Assembly: GCA_964519585.1 (NCBI GenBank)
Contig: CAZFIO010000056.1
Span: forward strand, 1-12,266
Reading direction: 5' to 3'
DNA: 12,266 nucleotides
From: CAZFIO01 sp964519585
Lineage (GTDB): Bacteria; Bacillota; Clostridia; Tissierellales; Tissierellaceae
Below, piece by piece: positions 5,569 to 12,266 of the stretch. Made by a program: the position numbers and the translations under genes. The notes under the pieces are model-generated. The model was not told the DNA's origin. It was given only the letters and a program-made list of their open reading frames with translations, and searched no databases. Within the stretch, counting starts at the first letter, position 1. Every line of letters starts with the position of its first letter.

Positions 5569-6474
5569 ATGAAAATAATTACTTTTTATGTGGATGAAGA
5601 TGATAATGAAAGGTTAGACTTATATTTGTCCCAAGAATTGGATGAAGTATCTAGAACCTATATTCAAAATCTGATAAAGGAAGGCAGAGTTTTTGTAAAT
5701 GGTCAAGTTAAGAAACCGAGATACTTAGTTAGAGAGGGAGATTTACTAACAGTAGATTTACCTGCACCAAAAAAAATTGAAATTAAGCAAGAAAACATAG
5801 ACATAAATATTATTTATGAGGATGAAGATATTGCAATTATTGATAAAGCTCAAGGCATGGTTGTGCACCCTGCTCCTGGAAACTATAGTGGCACACTGGT
5901 CAATGCTCTCTTATACCATATAAAAGACCTTTCTTCAATTAATGGAATTATTAGACCAGGGATTGTACATAGGCTGGATAAAGATACATCTGGTCTTTTA
6001 GTGATTGCAAAAAATAATCATAGTCATAGGTATTTGTCTCAACAGTTTAAGGCCAGGACTGTGAAAAGGGAATATATTGCACTTGTAGAAGGAATTCTAA
6101 ACAAACAGGATGGTGTTATAAATAGGCCTATTGGAAGGAGTAGAAGGGATAGGAAGAAGATGACAGTTTCTGACTTAAATAGTAAGGAAGCAATTACAGA
6201 ATATAAGCTTATAAAACAATTTTCTAATTATGCCTTACTTAACTTGGAACTTAAAACTGGAAGAACCCATCAAATCCGAGTACATCTCTCATATATTAAT
6301 CATCCTATTGTAGGTGATGATACCTATGGCAAGCAAAAAAATGAATTTAATATCCAAGGTCAATTGCTTCATGCAAAAAAGATTGGTTTTATTCATCCAA
6401 GGACCTATACTTATATTGAATTTAGGACAGAAATTCCTGAAAATTTTCTAAGCGTTATGGAGTTATTAAATTAA
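5569..6474 (+). CDS. rluD: RluA/RluD-family 23S rRNA pseudouridine synthase
   Basis: Enzymes of this family convert uridines to pseudouridine in large-subunit rRNA. The protein has 301 residues: an S4 RNA-binding domain at about 13-62 (ERLDLYLSQELDEVSRTYIQ ... GDLLTVDLP) followed by the catalytic domain. The active-site motif is GIVHRLDKDTSGLLVIAK with catalytic D137. Further family blocks are KREYIALVEG, LKTGRTHQIRVHLSYINHPIVGD and QLLHAKKIGFIHP. This is the counterpart of B. subtilis YlyB. Exact target uridines cannot be read from the sequence. The weak ribosome binding site AGGTG overlaps the lspA stop codon, indicating co-expression. Confidence 0.92.
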   Translation: MKIITFYVDEDDNERLDLYLSQELDEVSRTYIQNLIKEGRVFVNGQVKKPRYLVREGDLLTVDLPAPKKIEIKQENIDINIIYEDEDIAIIDKAQGMVVHPAPGNYSGTLVNALLYHIKDLSSINGIIRPGIVHRLDKDTSGLLVIAKNNHSHRYLSQQFKARTVKREYIALVEGILNKQDGVINRPIGRSRRDRKKMTVSDLNSKEAITEYKLIKQFSNYALLNLELKTGRTHQIRVHLSYINHPIVGDDTYGKQKNEFNIQGQLLHAKKIGFIHPRTYTYIEFRTEIPENFLSVMELLN

Positions 6475-6490
6475 GGCAGGTGATAATTCA

Positions 6491-7030
6491 ATGAAAAAAA
6501 CTATTATTATGGACCAAAAAGCTATTTCTAGAGCTATTACCAGGATAGCCAATGAAATTATTGAAAAAAATAAGGGTGTTAAAGATGTGCTTTTGGTTGG
6601 TATCAAAACAAGAGGCTTGCCTTTTGCTGAAAGATTAGCTGGAAAAATCAAGGAGATAGAGGGTATAGAGGTAAAGGTTGCAGAACTTGATATAACCTTA
6701 TACAGGGATGATTTAAAGGAGATTGATTATCATCCTGTAATTAATTTTGAATTCACAACTGATATACATAATAAAATAATTGTTTTAGTGGACGATGTGA
6801 TTTTTACGGGTAGAACAGTACGGGCTGCCTTGGATGCTCTTGTTAATAAGGGAAGGCCTCAAAAAGTACAGTTGGCTGTTTTAATCGATAGGGGACATAG
6901 GGAATTGCCCATTAGGCCTGACTATGTTGGGAAAAATGTCCCTACATCTAGATCGGAAATCATAGGTGTAAGGTTTATTGAAATAGATAATATAGATGAG
7001 GTCGAATTGGAAAAAAAAGGTAGAAGATAA
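6491..7030 (+). CDS. pyrR: Pyrimidine operon attenuator / uracil phosphoribosyltransferase PyrR
   Basis: PyrR binds UMP- or UTP-charged to leader RNA of pyrimidine genes and promotes termination; it also has a minor uracil phosphoribosyltransferase activity. At 179 residues it has family length. The PRPP/nucleotide-binding loop is IVLVDDVIFTGRTVRAA (97-113), with SR..TRI-type N-terminal helix and the block LIDRGHRELPIRPDYVGKNVPTS (split at about 131-153). The start is preceded by AGGTGA (6478-6483), seven bases away. In B. subtilis pyrP and the biosynthetic pyr operon follow; here pyrR is the last gene and converges on rqcH. I see no PyrR-type leader hairpin in front of it, since only 16 bases separate it from rluD, so its RNA targets must lie elsewhere. 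Confidence 0.95.
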   Translation: MKKTIIMDQKAISRAITRIANEIIEKNKGVKDVLLVGIKTRGLPFAERLAGKIKEIEGIEVKVAELDITLYRDDLKEIDYHPVINFEFTTDIHNKIIVLVDDVIFTGRTVRAALDALVNKGRPQKVQLAVLIDRGHRELPIRPDYVGKNVPTSRSEIIGVRFIEIDNIDEVELEKKGRR

Positions 7031-7050
7031 ATTCCTACCTTTTATTATTG
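7015..7050. terminator. Bidirectional terminator shared by pyrR and rqcH
   Basis: AAAAGGTAG (7015-7023) pairs perfectly with CTACCTTTT (7035-7043), a 9-bp stem with an 11-nt loop. On the plus strand it is followed by TTTTATTATTGTTT. On the minus strand the stem runs into eight T residues (complement of 7011-7018), which is the stronger direction. The pyrR stop codon (7028-7030) lies in the loop and the rqcH stop codon (complement of 7035-7037) lies in the stem. Confidence 0.85.
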
Positions 7051-8807
7051 TTTATTTTTAAGAGATTTTCCCTTAAGGGACTTACCAAAATTGTACTAAA
7101 GTTATCATATCTTACCATACCAGGCTTAGAATTTGGAATTTTCCTTACATTTTTCCTTTCAGTATAGTCAACGGAGATATTTTTTCCATTTCTAGCCTTA
7201 CTATAATAGGCTGCTAGTATAGCTGCATCTTCTATAGTGGTATCTGGAAGCTCCTTATTTTCACTTCTTATAATTACATGGCTGCCAGGCATATTTTGAA
7301 CATGTAACCAAATATCTTCCTTGTGGGCAAACTTTAGGCTTAAATATTCATTTTGTTTATTATTTTTACCTACATATATTTTGAATCCATCTCTGGAAAC
7401 ATATTGGTGGGGTGCAAAAGTTTTTTTCTCTTTTTCTTTCTTTTTTTTTCTTTTGGATTTTATATAACCCTCATCGGTTAACTCTTGGATTATTTCGTTT
7501 AAATCTTCAACTTCTAATGAGTTCTCAATACTTACTAGAACGTTCTCCAGATAAAAGATTTCATCTTCTGTTTCAGGAATTTGTTTTTCTAATACTTTTT
7601 CTGCCTTCTTTAATTTTGCAAATCTCTTGTAATATCTTTGGGCGTTTTCAACTGGTGTTAGGATTTTGTCTAGAGGAACAGTGATTTCACCCATGTTTTC
7701 ATCATAAAAGTTTTCCAAAACTATTTCTTGGCTTCTGTCAGGTATCCTATAAAGGTTTGCTGAAATCAGGTCAGCGTAAATTTTATACTTTTCCCTATCT
7801 AAACTAACAAGTAATTCATTTTTTTGTTTTCCTAGCTTGTTTAGGGCTCTTTCCAGCTTGGTCTGTATTGATTTCCTAATCCCCTGGGATTTCTGCTTAA
7901 CCCTATCAGTCTTGTCTTTTCTATAGTAAACAATATCTAAGATTTTGGAGATTGAGTGGTTAAAGTGTTTGCTTATCTGGTCAAATTGATTTAAATCAAG
8001 GGCATGAAAGGCAATTATATTATTAAGTTCATCTTCAATATAGACTGGCTTAAAGTTAGCCTGATTAACAAGATCCATGGATTCAGCGAATTCAACGTAT
8101 AAGGAGTCTAACTCCTCACTACTTAAACTGTTTATTGGCCTTGAAATATCAATATTTGAATTAAAGCATATTTCCTTACTGATAAGGGGGCTTAATCCCT
8201 GATAGTTTTGGTAGAAAAATTTATAGATTTGCATATTGCCATTAGAATTGGCAATAAGTTTGTCAAAGTCATCCCTACTATAGAAGCTAGGATTTAGTTT
8301 GTCTTGGAGTGGCGGGTTTTCATAAGTAAGTCCTGGTAATACTTGTCTTATTCGACTAATTTGGTAGTTCACTTTTTTTATTGAGTCAATTATTTTAAAA
8401 TCGCCATTATTTACTAAGATGATGTTACTATGTTTTCCCATAATTTCTATGATTAATTTCTTTACAGTATCCTGGCCTAGTTCATCTATGGAAGATATAT
8501 CTAGGTGTATAACCCTATCAAACCCATTTTGCGAGATTGATAGAATTCTACCACCTGTTAAATGTTTCCTTAGGACCATACAAAAACTAGGGGGTGTCAT
8601 AGGATTTTCTTTCACAAAATCTGTTAGGTAAATTCTTGGGTTATTGCTAGTGGAAGAAATAAGTAACCTATAGTTGTTTCCCATATTTCTAATATGAAGT
8701 AGTATTTCATCCTTTTCATGTTGGTATATTTTATTGATCTTTCCACCAATTAAATTTTCTTTAAGTTCTGCTACAAGAGCTTGTGTTACTATTCCATCGA
8801 ATGACAT
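7035..8807 (-). CDS. rqcH: RqcH (NFACT family; also called Rqc2 homologue or FbpA)
   Basis: RqcH binds 50S subunits carrying stalled peptidyl-tRNA and recruits tRNA-Ala to add C-terminal alanine tails that mark the chain for degradation. Older annotation calls it a fibronectin-binding protein. The protein has 590 residues. The NFACT-N domain spans about 1-175, with NPMTPPSFCMVLRKHLTGG and FDRVIHLDI. D97 and R98 fall on the numbering of the essential Asp-Arg pair in B. subtilis RqcH. A middle region with coiled-coil helices spans about 285-345 and 388-445. A lysine-rich linker lies at about 450-462. The NFACT-R domain spans about 466-575 (SRDGFKIYVGKNNKQNEYLS, DIWLHVQNMPGSHVII, KPGMVRYDN). The start at 8807 has GGGAGG (8815-8820) seven bases upstream; the in-frame ATG at 8822 lies ahead of that site and was rejected. 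Confidence 0.95.
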   Translation of the reverse strand: MSFDGIVTQALVAELKENLIGGKINKIYQHEKDEILLHIRNMGNNYRLLISSTSNNPRIYLTDFVKENPMTPPSFCMVLRKHLTGGRILSISQNGFDRVIHLDISSIDELGQDTVKKLIIEIMGKHSNIILVNNGDFKIIDSIKKVNYQISRIRQVLPGLTYENPPLQDKLNPSFYSRDDFDKLIANSNGNMQIYKFFYQNYQGLSPLISKEICFNSNIDISRPINSLSSEELDSLYVEFAESMDLVNQANFKPVYIEDELNNIIAFHALDLNQFDQISKHFNHSISKILDIVYYRKDKTDRVKQKSQGIRKSIQTKLERALNKLGKQKNELLVSLDREKYKIYADLISANLYRIPDRSQEIVLENFYDENMGEITVPLDKILTPVENAQRYYKRFAKLKKAEKVLEKQIPETEDEIFYLENVLVSIENSLEVEDLNEIIQELTDEGYIKSKRKKKKEKEKKTFAPHQYVSRDGFKIYVGKNNKQNEYLSLKFAHKEDIWLHVQNMPGSHVIIRSENKELPDTTIEDAAILAAYYSKARNGKNISVDYTERKNVRKIPNSKPGMVRYDNFSTILVSPLRENLLKINNNKR

Positions 8808-8836
8808 TGTTTTTCCTCCCATACTTTTAATAGTTT

Positions 8837-8864
8837 ATTATATCATGTAATTATTCTTTTACAA
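8837..8864 (-). promoter_or_regulatory. Promoter of rqcH with extended -10
   Basis: On the minus strand TTGTAA (8859-8864) and TATAAT (8837-8842) are 16 bp apart, and a TG dinucleotide one base upstream of the -10 makes it an extended -10. The transcript would begin around 8829-8831, leaving a leader of roughly 20-25 nt before the start codon. Confidence 0.65.
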
Positions 8865-8910
8865 ATAAATAGTAATTTGATAAGATATATTAAAAATTTG
8901 TAACAAACTA

Positions 8911-8939
8911 TGGACTAAAAGAAGACAAGACAATATAAT
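8911..8939 (+). promoter_or_regulatory. Probable promoter of the yicC-remA-gmk-rpoZ-coaBC operon
   Basis: TATAAT at 8934-8939 is a perfect -10, with TGGACT (8911-8916) as a partial -35 at 17-bp spacing. It is divergent from the rqcH promoter. A start near 8946 would leave a leader of about 46 nt before the TTG at 8992. The 168 bases between the two genes hold only these promoter signals and the inverted repeat listed separately. Confidence 0.5.
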
Positions 8940-8991
8940 TTGAAGAAATTAAGAAATATTAAATTACAAACTATTAAAATGGGGTGAAAAT

Positions 8992-9873
8992 TTGATTAAA
9001 AGCATGACAGGTTATGGTAAAGGCGAGTTTGAAAATGAATTGTACAGGTTCAAAGTAGAAATCAAATCAGTTAATCATAGATACAATGATATATTAGTTA
9101 AGATGCCAAGACATATTATTTTTCTAGAAGAAAACATTAAGAAAAGAATTAAAGATCAGGTTTATAGGGGGAAACTTGATGTTTACATAAACCTAGAATA
9201 TGCAAATGAATCAGGAGTGGAAATAAATATAGATATACCTTTAGCAAATTCATATAAAATTGCTTTGGAAGATTTAATTATACAGTTAAATATGGATGAT
9301 AAAATTAGATTAAATAATATAATAGCAATACCTGATGTGGTAAAGACAAAAAGAAAAGAAGTAGATGAAGATATAATTAGTCAAGGCCTTTTTTTAGCTC
9401 TAGATATAGCTATTGAAAATCTAATTTCTATGCGAACCAAGGAAGGCATGGAATTAAAAAAAGATATTCTTGACAAGGTGGCAAATATTGAAACTTGTAT
9501 AAGCAAAATAGAAAACAGAGCCCCTAATGTAATAGATGAATACAAAAATAAGTTAGAAGCAAGAATTAAGGAAATTTTAGAATCACATGCAGTCTTGGAT
9601 GAAGACCGGTTAAACAATGAAGTGGCATATTTTATAGATAAAAGTTCCATAGATGAGGAAATTGTTAGGTTAAGAAGCCATATTAAGCAATTAAAAGGTA
9701 TTTTAGACGAAAGTGGATCCATAGGAAGAAAACTTGATTTTTTAATTCAGGAATTCAATAGGGAAGTAAATACTATTGGTAGTAAGTCTAGCGATGAGAC
9801 AATTACTAATATAGTTGTTGAAGTGAAATCTGAATTAGAGAAAATTAGGGAGCAAATACAGAATATAGAATAG
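8992..9873 (+). CDS. yicC: YicC-family endoribonuclease (YloC), TTG start
   Basis: YicC proteins are oligomeric endoribonucleases implicated in small-RNA and mRNA turnover. The 293-residue protein opens with the family signature MIKSMTGYGKGEF, has VEIKSVNHRYNDI and then an N-terminal YicC domain to about residue 155. It ends with the conserved C-terminal block GRKLDFLIQEFNREVNTIGSKS and VVEVKSELEKIREQIQNIE. TTG at 8992 is chosen because it restores the conserved Met-Ile start and follows GGGGTGA (8981-8987) closely; the ATG at 9004 would cut the motif. It corresponds to B. subtilis yloC, which also precedes remA and gmk. Confidence 0.94.
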   Translation: MIKSMTGYGKGEFENELYRFKVEIKSVNHRYNDILVKMPRHIIFLEENIKKRIKDQVYRGKLDVYINLEYANESGVEINIDIPLANSYKIALEDLIIQLNMDDKIRLNNIIAIPDVVKTKRKEVDEDIISQGLFLALDIAIENLISMRTKEGMELKKDILDKVANIETCISKIENRAPNVIDEYKNKLEARIKEILESHAVLDEDRLNNEVAYFIDKSSIDEEIVRLRSHIKQLKGILDESGSIGRKLDFLIQEFNREVNTIGSKSSDETITNIVVEVKSELEKIREQIQNIE

Positions 9874-9887
9874 AATGGGGGTTTAAA

Positions 9888-10139
9888 ATGGAATTAAAGT
9901 TGATAAATATTGGTTTTGGAAATATGGTTGCAAATAATAGGATTATATCTGTTATTAGTCCTGAATCAGCACCTATAAAAAGGCTTATTCAGGAAAATAG
10001 GGATAAGGGATTGCTGATAGATGCAACCTATGGGAGAAAAACACGGGCAGTAATTATTACTGATAGTAGGCACATAATTTTAGCTGCTGTTCAGCCAGAA
10101 ACTATTGCTAATCGTTTAAATTCAAAAAAAATAGAATAA
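9888..10139 (+). CDS. remA: RemA-like DNA-binding regulator (DUF370)
   Basis: In B. subtilis RemA is a DNA-binding activator of extracellular matrix and osmoprotection genes that forms ring-like assemblies on repeats in target promoters. This copy has 83 residues and matches the family throughout: INIGFGNMVANNRIISVISP at about 6-25, SAPIKRLIQENRDKGLLIDA, and the basic segment TYGRKTRAVIITDS that carries DNA-contacting arginines in the family. GGGGG at 9877-9881 supports the ATG. It lies 14 bases after yicC and upstream of gmk, the widely conserved position. What it regulates in this organism is unknown. Confidence 0.93.
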   Translation: MELKLINIGFGNMVANNRIISVISPESAPIKRLIQENRDKGLLIDATYGRKTRAVIITDSRHIILAAVQPETIANRLNSKKIE

Positions 10140-10162
10140 GAATATAGGGTCAGGTGATTTCA

Positions 10163-10777
10163 ATGTCTAAGGGATTTTTGTTGGTTATTTCTGGACCTTC
10201 TGGTTCAGGGAAGGGTACAGTAAGTAAGGCCTTGCTGGAAAGAAATAATGATATAATATTTTCTGTTTCTGCAACTACCAGAAAAAAGAGAATTGGTGAA
10301 GAGGAAGGTTTGAACTATTTTTTCATTGAAGAGGACGATTTCAAGGAAAAGATAGAAAATAACAAGTTTCTTGAATATGCTAATGTCCATAATAATCTCT
10401 ATGGTACACCTAGAGAATTTGTTATAAATGAGATAGAAAAGGGAGAAATAGTTCTCTTGGAAATAGATGTTCAGGGGGCAATGCAGGTTAAGAAAAACTA
10501 TAAAAATGTGGTCTTTGTATTTCTGCTACCCCCAACTATGGATGAATTAAAAAATAGAATAATTAAAAGAGGCACAGAAACTGAGGAGGATATAGAAAGA
10601 AGGTTTAAAAACGCTTTTGAGGAGTTAAACTTTGTTGGTGAATATGACTACTTTGTTGTAAATGACAAGGTTGAGGAAGCTATAATAGATGTAGAGAATA
10701 TCATTAGGGCTGAAAAATTAAGGGTAAAAAGGCATAAGAATATTAAGGAAATGTTAATTCCACAAGGAGGTAAATAA
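10163..10777 (+). CDS. gmk: Guanylate kinase
   Basis: Gmk phosphorylates GMP to GDP with ATP in purine nucleotide metabolism. The 204-residue protein has the P-loop GPSGSGKG at 11-18, the GMP-binding segment SATTRKKRIGEEEGLNYFFI, the LYGTPREFV block, EIDVQGAMQVKK, and the lid region IKRGTETEEDIERR. ATG 10163 is chosen because AGGTGA (10152-10157) lies five bases upstream. The in-frame GTG at 10154 is part of that ribosome binding site, so it cannot be the start. The next gene, rpoZ, starts on the base after the gmk stop codon, indicating coupling. Confidence 0.96.
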   Translation: MSKGFLLVISGPSGSGKGTVSKALLERNNDIIFSVSATTRKKRIGEEEGLNYFFIEEDDFKEKIENNKFLEYANVHNNLYGTPREFVINEIEKGEIVLLEIDVQGAMQVKKNYKNVVFVFLLPPTMDELKNRIIKRGTETEEDIERRFKNAFEELNFVGEYDYFVVNDKVEEAIIDVENIIRAEKLRVKRHKNIKEMLIPQGGK

Positions 10778-10987
10778 ATGTTAAATCCATCATTTAAAAA
10801 TGTTTTAAAAGAGGGAGATAGTAAATACACATTAGTAATGCTTACTGCCAAGAGGGCACGTCAGCTTATAGAGGGAGAGGAACCTTTGATTGATACTGAG
10901 TCCACAAAACCAGTAACAATAGCTATAGAAGAGATAGTAGAAGGTAAGATAAGCTACCAAAACCCACAAATAGATAGTATAAAGTAG
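10778..10987 (+). CDS. rpoZ: RNA polymerase omega subunit
   Basis: Omega assists folding and assembly of the beta-prime subunit of RNA polymerase. The 69-residue protein matches in size and motifs: MLNPSFKNVL at the start, KYTLVMLTAKRARQLIEG in the conserved helix, and KPVTIAIEEIVEGKISY. AAGGAGG (10764-10770) lies inside the end of gmk, seven bases before the ATG, and the ATG directly abuts the gmk stop codon. The gmk-rpoZ-coaBC order is widely conserved in Firmicutes. Confidence 0.95.
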   Translation: MLNPSFKNVLKEGDSKYTLVMLTAKRARQLIEGEEPLIDTESTKPVTIAIEEIVEGKISYQNPQIDSIK

Positions 10988-10995
10988 GTGATAAT

Positions 10996-12204
10996 ATGCT
11001 AAAAGAAAAAAATATTGTCCTGGGAGTTACTGGTGGTATAGCAGTATATAAGGCAGCAGATTTAGTTAGCCGTCTAGTAAAGAAAGGCTACAATGTAGAT
11101 GTAATTATGACAGAAGCAGCAGAGGAATTCTTGAACTTTTTAACCTTTCAGACAATGTCTAATAATCCTGTATATAGGGATATGTTTCAAAATGTTAAAA
11201 ACTATGATGTTGAACATATCTCTTTGGCAAAAAAAGCTGATATTATATTGGTAGCTCCTGCCACTGCTAATACAATTGGAAAAATAGCTAATGGTATAGC
11301 CGATAACTTGTTGACCACCGTGATAATGGCATCAAGCTCTAAAGTAATATTTGCTCCTGCTATGAATACTGAAATGTACAATAATCCTATAGTTCAGGAA
11401 AACATGAAAAAATTGGAGGAATTATCATACGAATTTATAGACCCTGGTGTAGGTTTACTAGCCTGTGGGGACTATGGTGCAGGGAAAATGGCTGAACCTG
11501 CCGAGATAGTTGAGTATTTAGAAAGTAGTTTTCTAGAAAAGGATTTGGATGGTTTGAAAATCCTTATTACGGCTGGGCCAACTATTGAACCTATAGATCC
11601 TGTAAGGTTTATCTCAAACCATTCTAGTGGTAAAATGGGCTATAGTATAGCTAAAGAAGCTGTAAAGCGAGGAGCAGATGTAGTTCTTGTATCAGGGCCA
11701 ACAAGCCTGGAAAAGCCTAAAGGGGTTGATTTGGTCAGTGTTAGAACCACACAAGAAATGTTTGATGCGGTTGGAGAGTATTTTCCTGATTGTCAAATAC
11801 TAATAAAAGCTGCTGCACCTTCAGATTATAGGCCTAAAGACTTCAGTAATAAAAAAATCAAGAAAAGACAAAATGAAAGCAATTCATTAGATATCCAAAT
11901 GGTTAAAAATCCTGATATTGTTAAACATTATGGCAATATGAAAAAGAACCAAATAGTTATTGGATTTGCGGCTGAAACTGATAATTTAGAAAAGTATGCA
12001 GAAGAAAAAATGAAAGAGAAAAACTTAGACTTTATCGTAGCTAACGATGTGACTGTAGAGGGTGCTGGCTTTAAAGGGGACACTAATATTGTTACAATCA
12101 TAGAGAATACTGGTGCTTTTAATTCCTATCCCTTAATGAGTAAGGATATGGTGGCAAGTCTGATTTTAGATAAGGCTTTGGGTATTTTAAAGAATAAAGG
12201 CTAG
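10996..12204 (+). CDS. coaBC: Bifunctional CoaBC (phosphopantothenoylcysteine synthetase/decarboxylase)
   Basis: CoaBC carries out two coenzyme A steps: joining cysteine to 4'-phosphopantothenate using CTP (CoaB) and FMN-dependent decarboxylation to 4'-phosphopantetheine (CoaC). The 402 residues comprise CoaC at about 1-185 and CoaB at about 186-402. CoaC shows GVTGGIAVYKAADL, the catalytic His in EHISLAKKADI (H74), APATANTIGKIANG, PAMN (121-124) and the GLLACGDYGAGKMAEP flap with C157. CoaB shows ITAGPTIEPIDPVRFISN with N208, SSGKMGYSIA, KAAAPSDYRP, KKIKKR (286-291) and IGFAAETDN. AGGTGA at 10986-10991 overlaps the rpoZ stop codon. It is the last gene of the operon. Confidence 0.97.
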   Translation: MLKEKNIVLGVTGGIAVYKAADLVSRLVKKGYNVDVIMTEAAEEFLNFLTFQTMSNNPVYRDMFQNVKNYDVEHISLAKKADIILVAPATANTIGKIANGIADNLLTTVIMASSSKVIFAPAMNTEMYNNPIVQENMKKLEELSYEFIDPGVGLLACGDYGAGKMAEPAEIVEYLESSFLEKDLDGLKILITAGPTIEPIDPVRFISNHSSGKMGYSIAKEAVKRGADVVLVSGPTSLEKPKGVDLVSVRTTQEMFDAVGEYFPDCQILIKAAAPSDYRPKDFSNKKIKKRQNESNSLDIQMVKNPDIVKHYGNMKKNQIVIGFAAETDNLEKYAEEKMKEKNLDFIVANDVTVEGAGFKGDTNIVTIIENTGAFNSYPLMSKDMVASLILDKALGILKNKG

Positions 12205-12225
12205 AATGACTAGCTTTTATTTTTT
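12196..12225 (+). terminator. Terminator at the end of coaBC, overlapping the stop codon
   Basis: AAAGGCTAG (12196-12204) pairs with CTAGCTTTT (12210-12218) with one G-U pair and the loop AATGA, followed by ATTTTTT. The last three bases of the left arm are the coaBC TAG stop codon, so a terminating ribosome would cover the hairpin. Confidence 0.75.
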
Positions 12226-12245
12226 AAATGCAAAGGAGAATTCAA

Positions 12246-12266
12246 ATGCATGTTAAATATGGTAAA
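12246..12266 (+). CDS. Start of a gene cut by the window edge, probably primosomal helicase PriA
   Basis: An ATG at 12246 follows AAAGGAG (12232-12238) by seven bases and opens the frame MHVKYGK to the window end. In Firmicutes priA normally follows coaBC, and PriA proteins often start with a similar short strand. Seven residues are too few for a sequence-based assignment, so the identity rests on gene order. The terminator just upstream suggests partial read-through or an unseen promoter. Confidence 0.45.

Larger units (their letters stand above)
8825..8979. repeat. 12-bp inverted repeat flanking the divergent rqcH/yicC promoters
   Basis: TTTTAATAGTTT (8825-8836) and AAACTATTAAAA (8968-8979) are exact reverse complements, 131 bases apart. 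Because the two genes diverge, each transcript carries the same-sense word AAACTATTAAAA just upstream of its ribosome binding site. In an AT-rich genome a 12-base match within 170 bases is suggestive but not conclusive. Confidence 0.5.

Noticed and set aside
7441..7449. Run of nine T (A9 in the rqcH mRNA) as a possible programmed slippage site.
   Set aside because: It encodes part of the lysine-rich linker at about residues 450-462 in an AT-rich genome, and no alternative product with recognisable features follows in another frame.
7412..7684. Plus-strand open frame opposite the middle of rqcH.
   Set aside because: It is a hydrophobic shadow of the lysine-rich and coiled-coil part of rqcH.
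8808..8822. An upstream in-frame ATG at 8822 as the start of rqcH, adding MGGKT.
   Set aside because: The sequence encoding these extra residues is the GGGAGG ribosome binding site itself, and the start at 8807 restores the conserved MSFDG start and the D97/R98 numbering.
10154..10162. GTG at 10154 as the start of gmk.
   Set aside because: It overlaps the AGGTGA ribosome binding site that serves ATG 10163, and the family begins close to the glycine-rich P-loop.
1..12266. CRISPR arrays, insertion sequences, prophage genes or a defence island.
   Set aside because: No spaced direct repeats, transposase or phage-like proteins, or toxin-antitoxin pairs were seen; nearly all coding sequence is conserved housekeeping genes.

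Overview
This is a chromosomal housekeeping window from an AT-rich, endospore-forming member of the Firmicutes, most likely of the Clostridia/Tissierellia type. The evidence is the 3' end of the sporulation gene spoIVA, strong GGAGG-type ribosome binding sites, A/T-ending codons, and a gene order that follows the Bacillus subtilis ylmF-ylmG-ylmH-divIVA ... lspA-ylyB-pyrR ... yloA-yloC-ylzA-gmk-yloH-yloI chromosome segment, with blocks missing. The species cannot be named from the sequence alone. I see no prophage, insertion sequence, CRISPR array or other accessory island.

Layout. Positions 1-555 hold the C-terminal third of spoIVA and its terminator. Positions 556-966 are intergenic: an unusual self-complementary element (602-657), a tRNA-Pro(GGG) gene on the minus strand with its own promoter and terminator, and a back-to-back plus-strand promoter. 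Positions 967-4986 form a plus-strand cluster: a membrane-anchored HlyD-like protein, yggS, sepF, yggT, ylmH and divIVA, closed by a terminator. Positions 5040-7043 carry a promoter-like region with a near-perfect dyad, then lspA, rluD and pyrR. pyrR converges on the minus-strand rqcH gene (7035-8807), and the two share one bidirectional terminator that contains or touches both stop codons. A divergent promoter region (8808-8991) separates rqcH from the plus-strand operon yicC, remA, gmk, rpoZ and coaBC (8992-12204). A terminator and the first seven codons of a probable priA end the window.

How the genes work together. SepF, YggT and DivIVA belong to the septum and cell-pole machinery. YlmH and RqcH are both linked to ribosome-associated quality control of stalled nascent chains. 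LspA matures lipoproteins. RluD modifies 23S rRNA. PyrR is the RNA-binding pyrimidine attenuator, here without pyr genes beside it. YicC (RNase), RemA (DNA-binding regulator), Gmk, RNA polymerase omega and CoaBC form a conserved nucleotide/transcription/cofactor operon.

The most interesting points are regulatory or local rather than a new multi-gene system: yggS appears to start at ATT; there is a switch-like hairpin between spoIVA and the tRNA; there is an operator-like dyad in the lspA promoter; the promoter of the division cluster carries a tandem repeat with two -10 boxes; and the HlyD-like gene of unknown function heads the division cluster without any visible transport partner.
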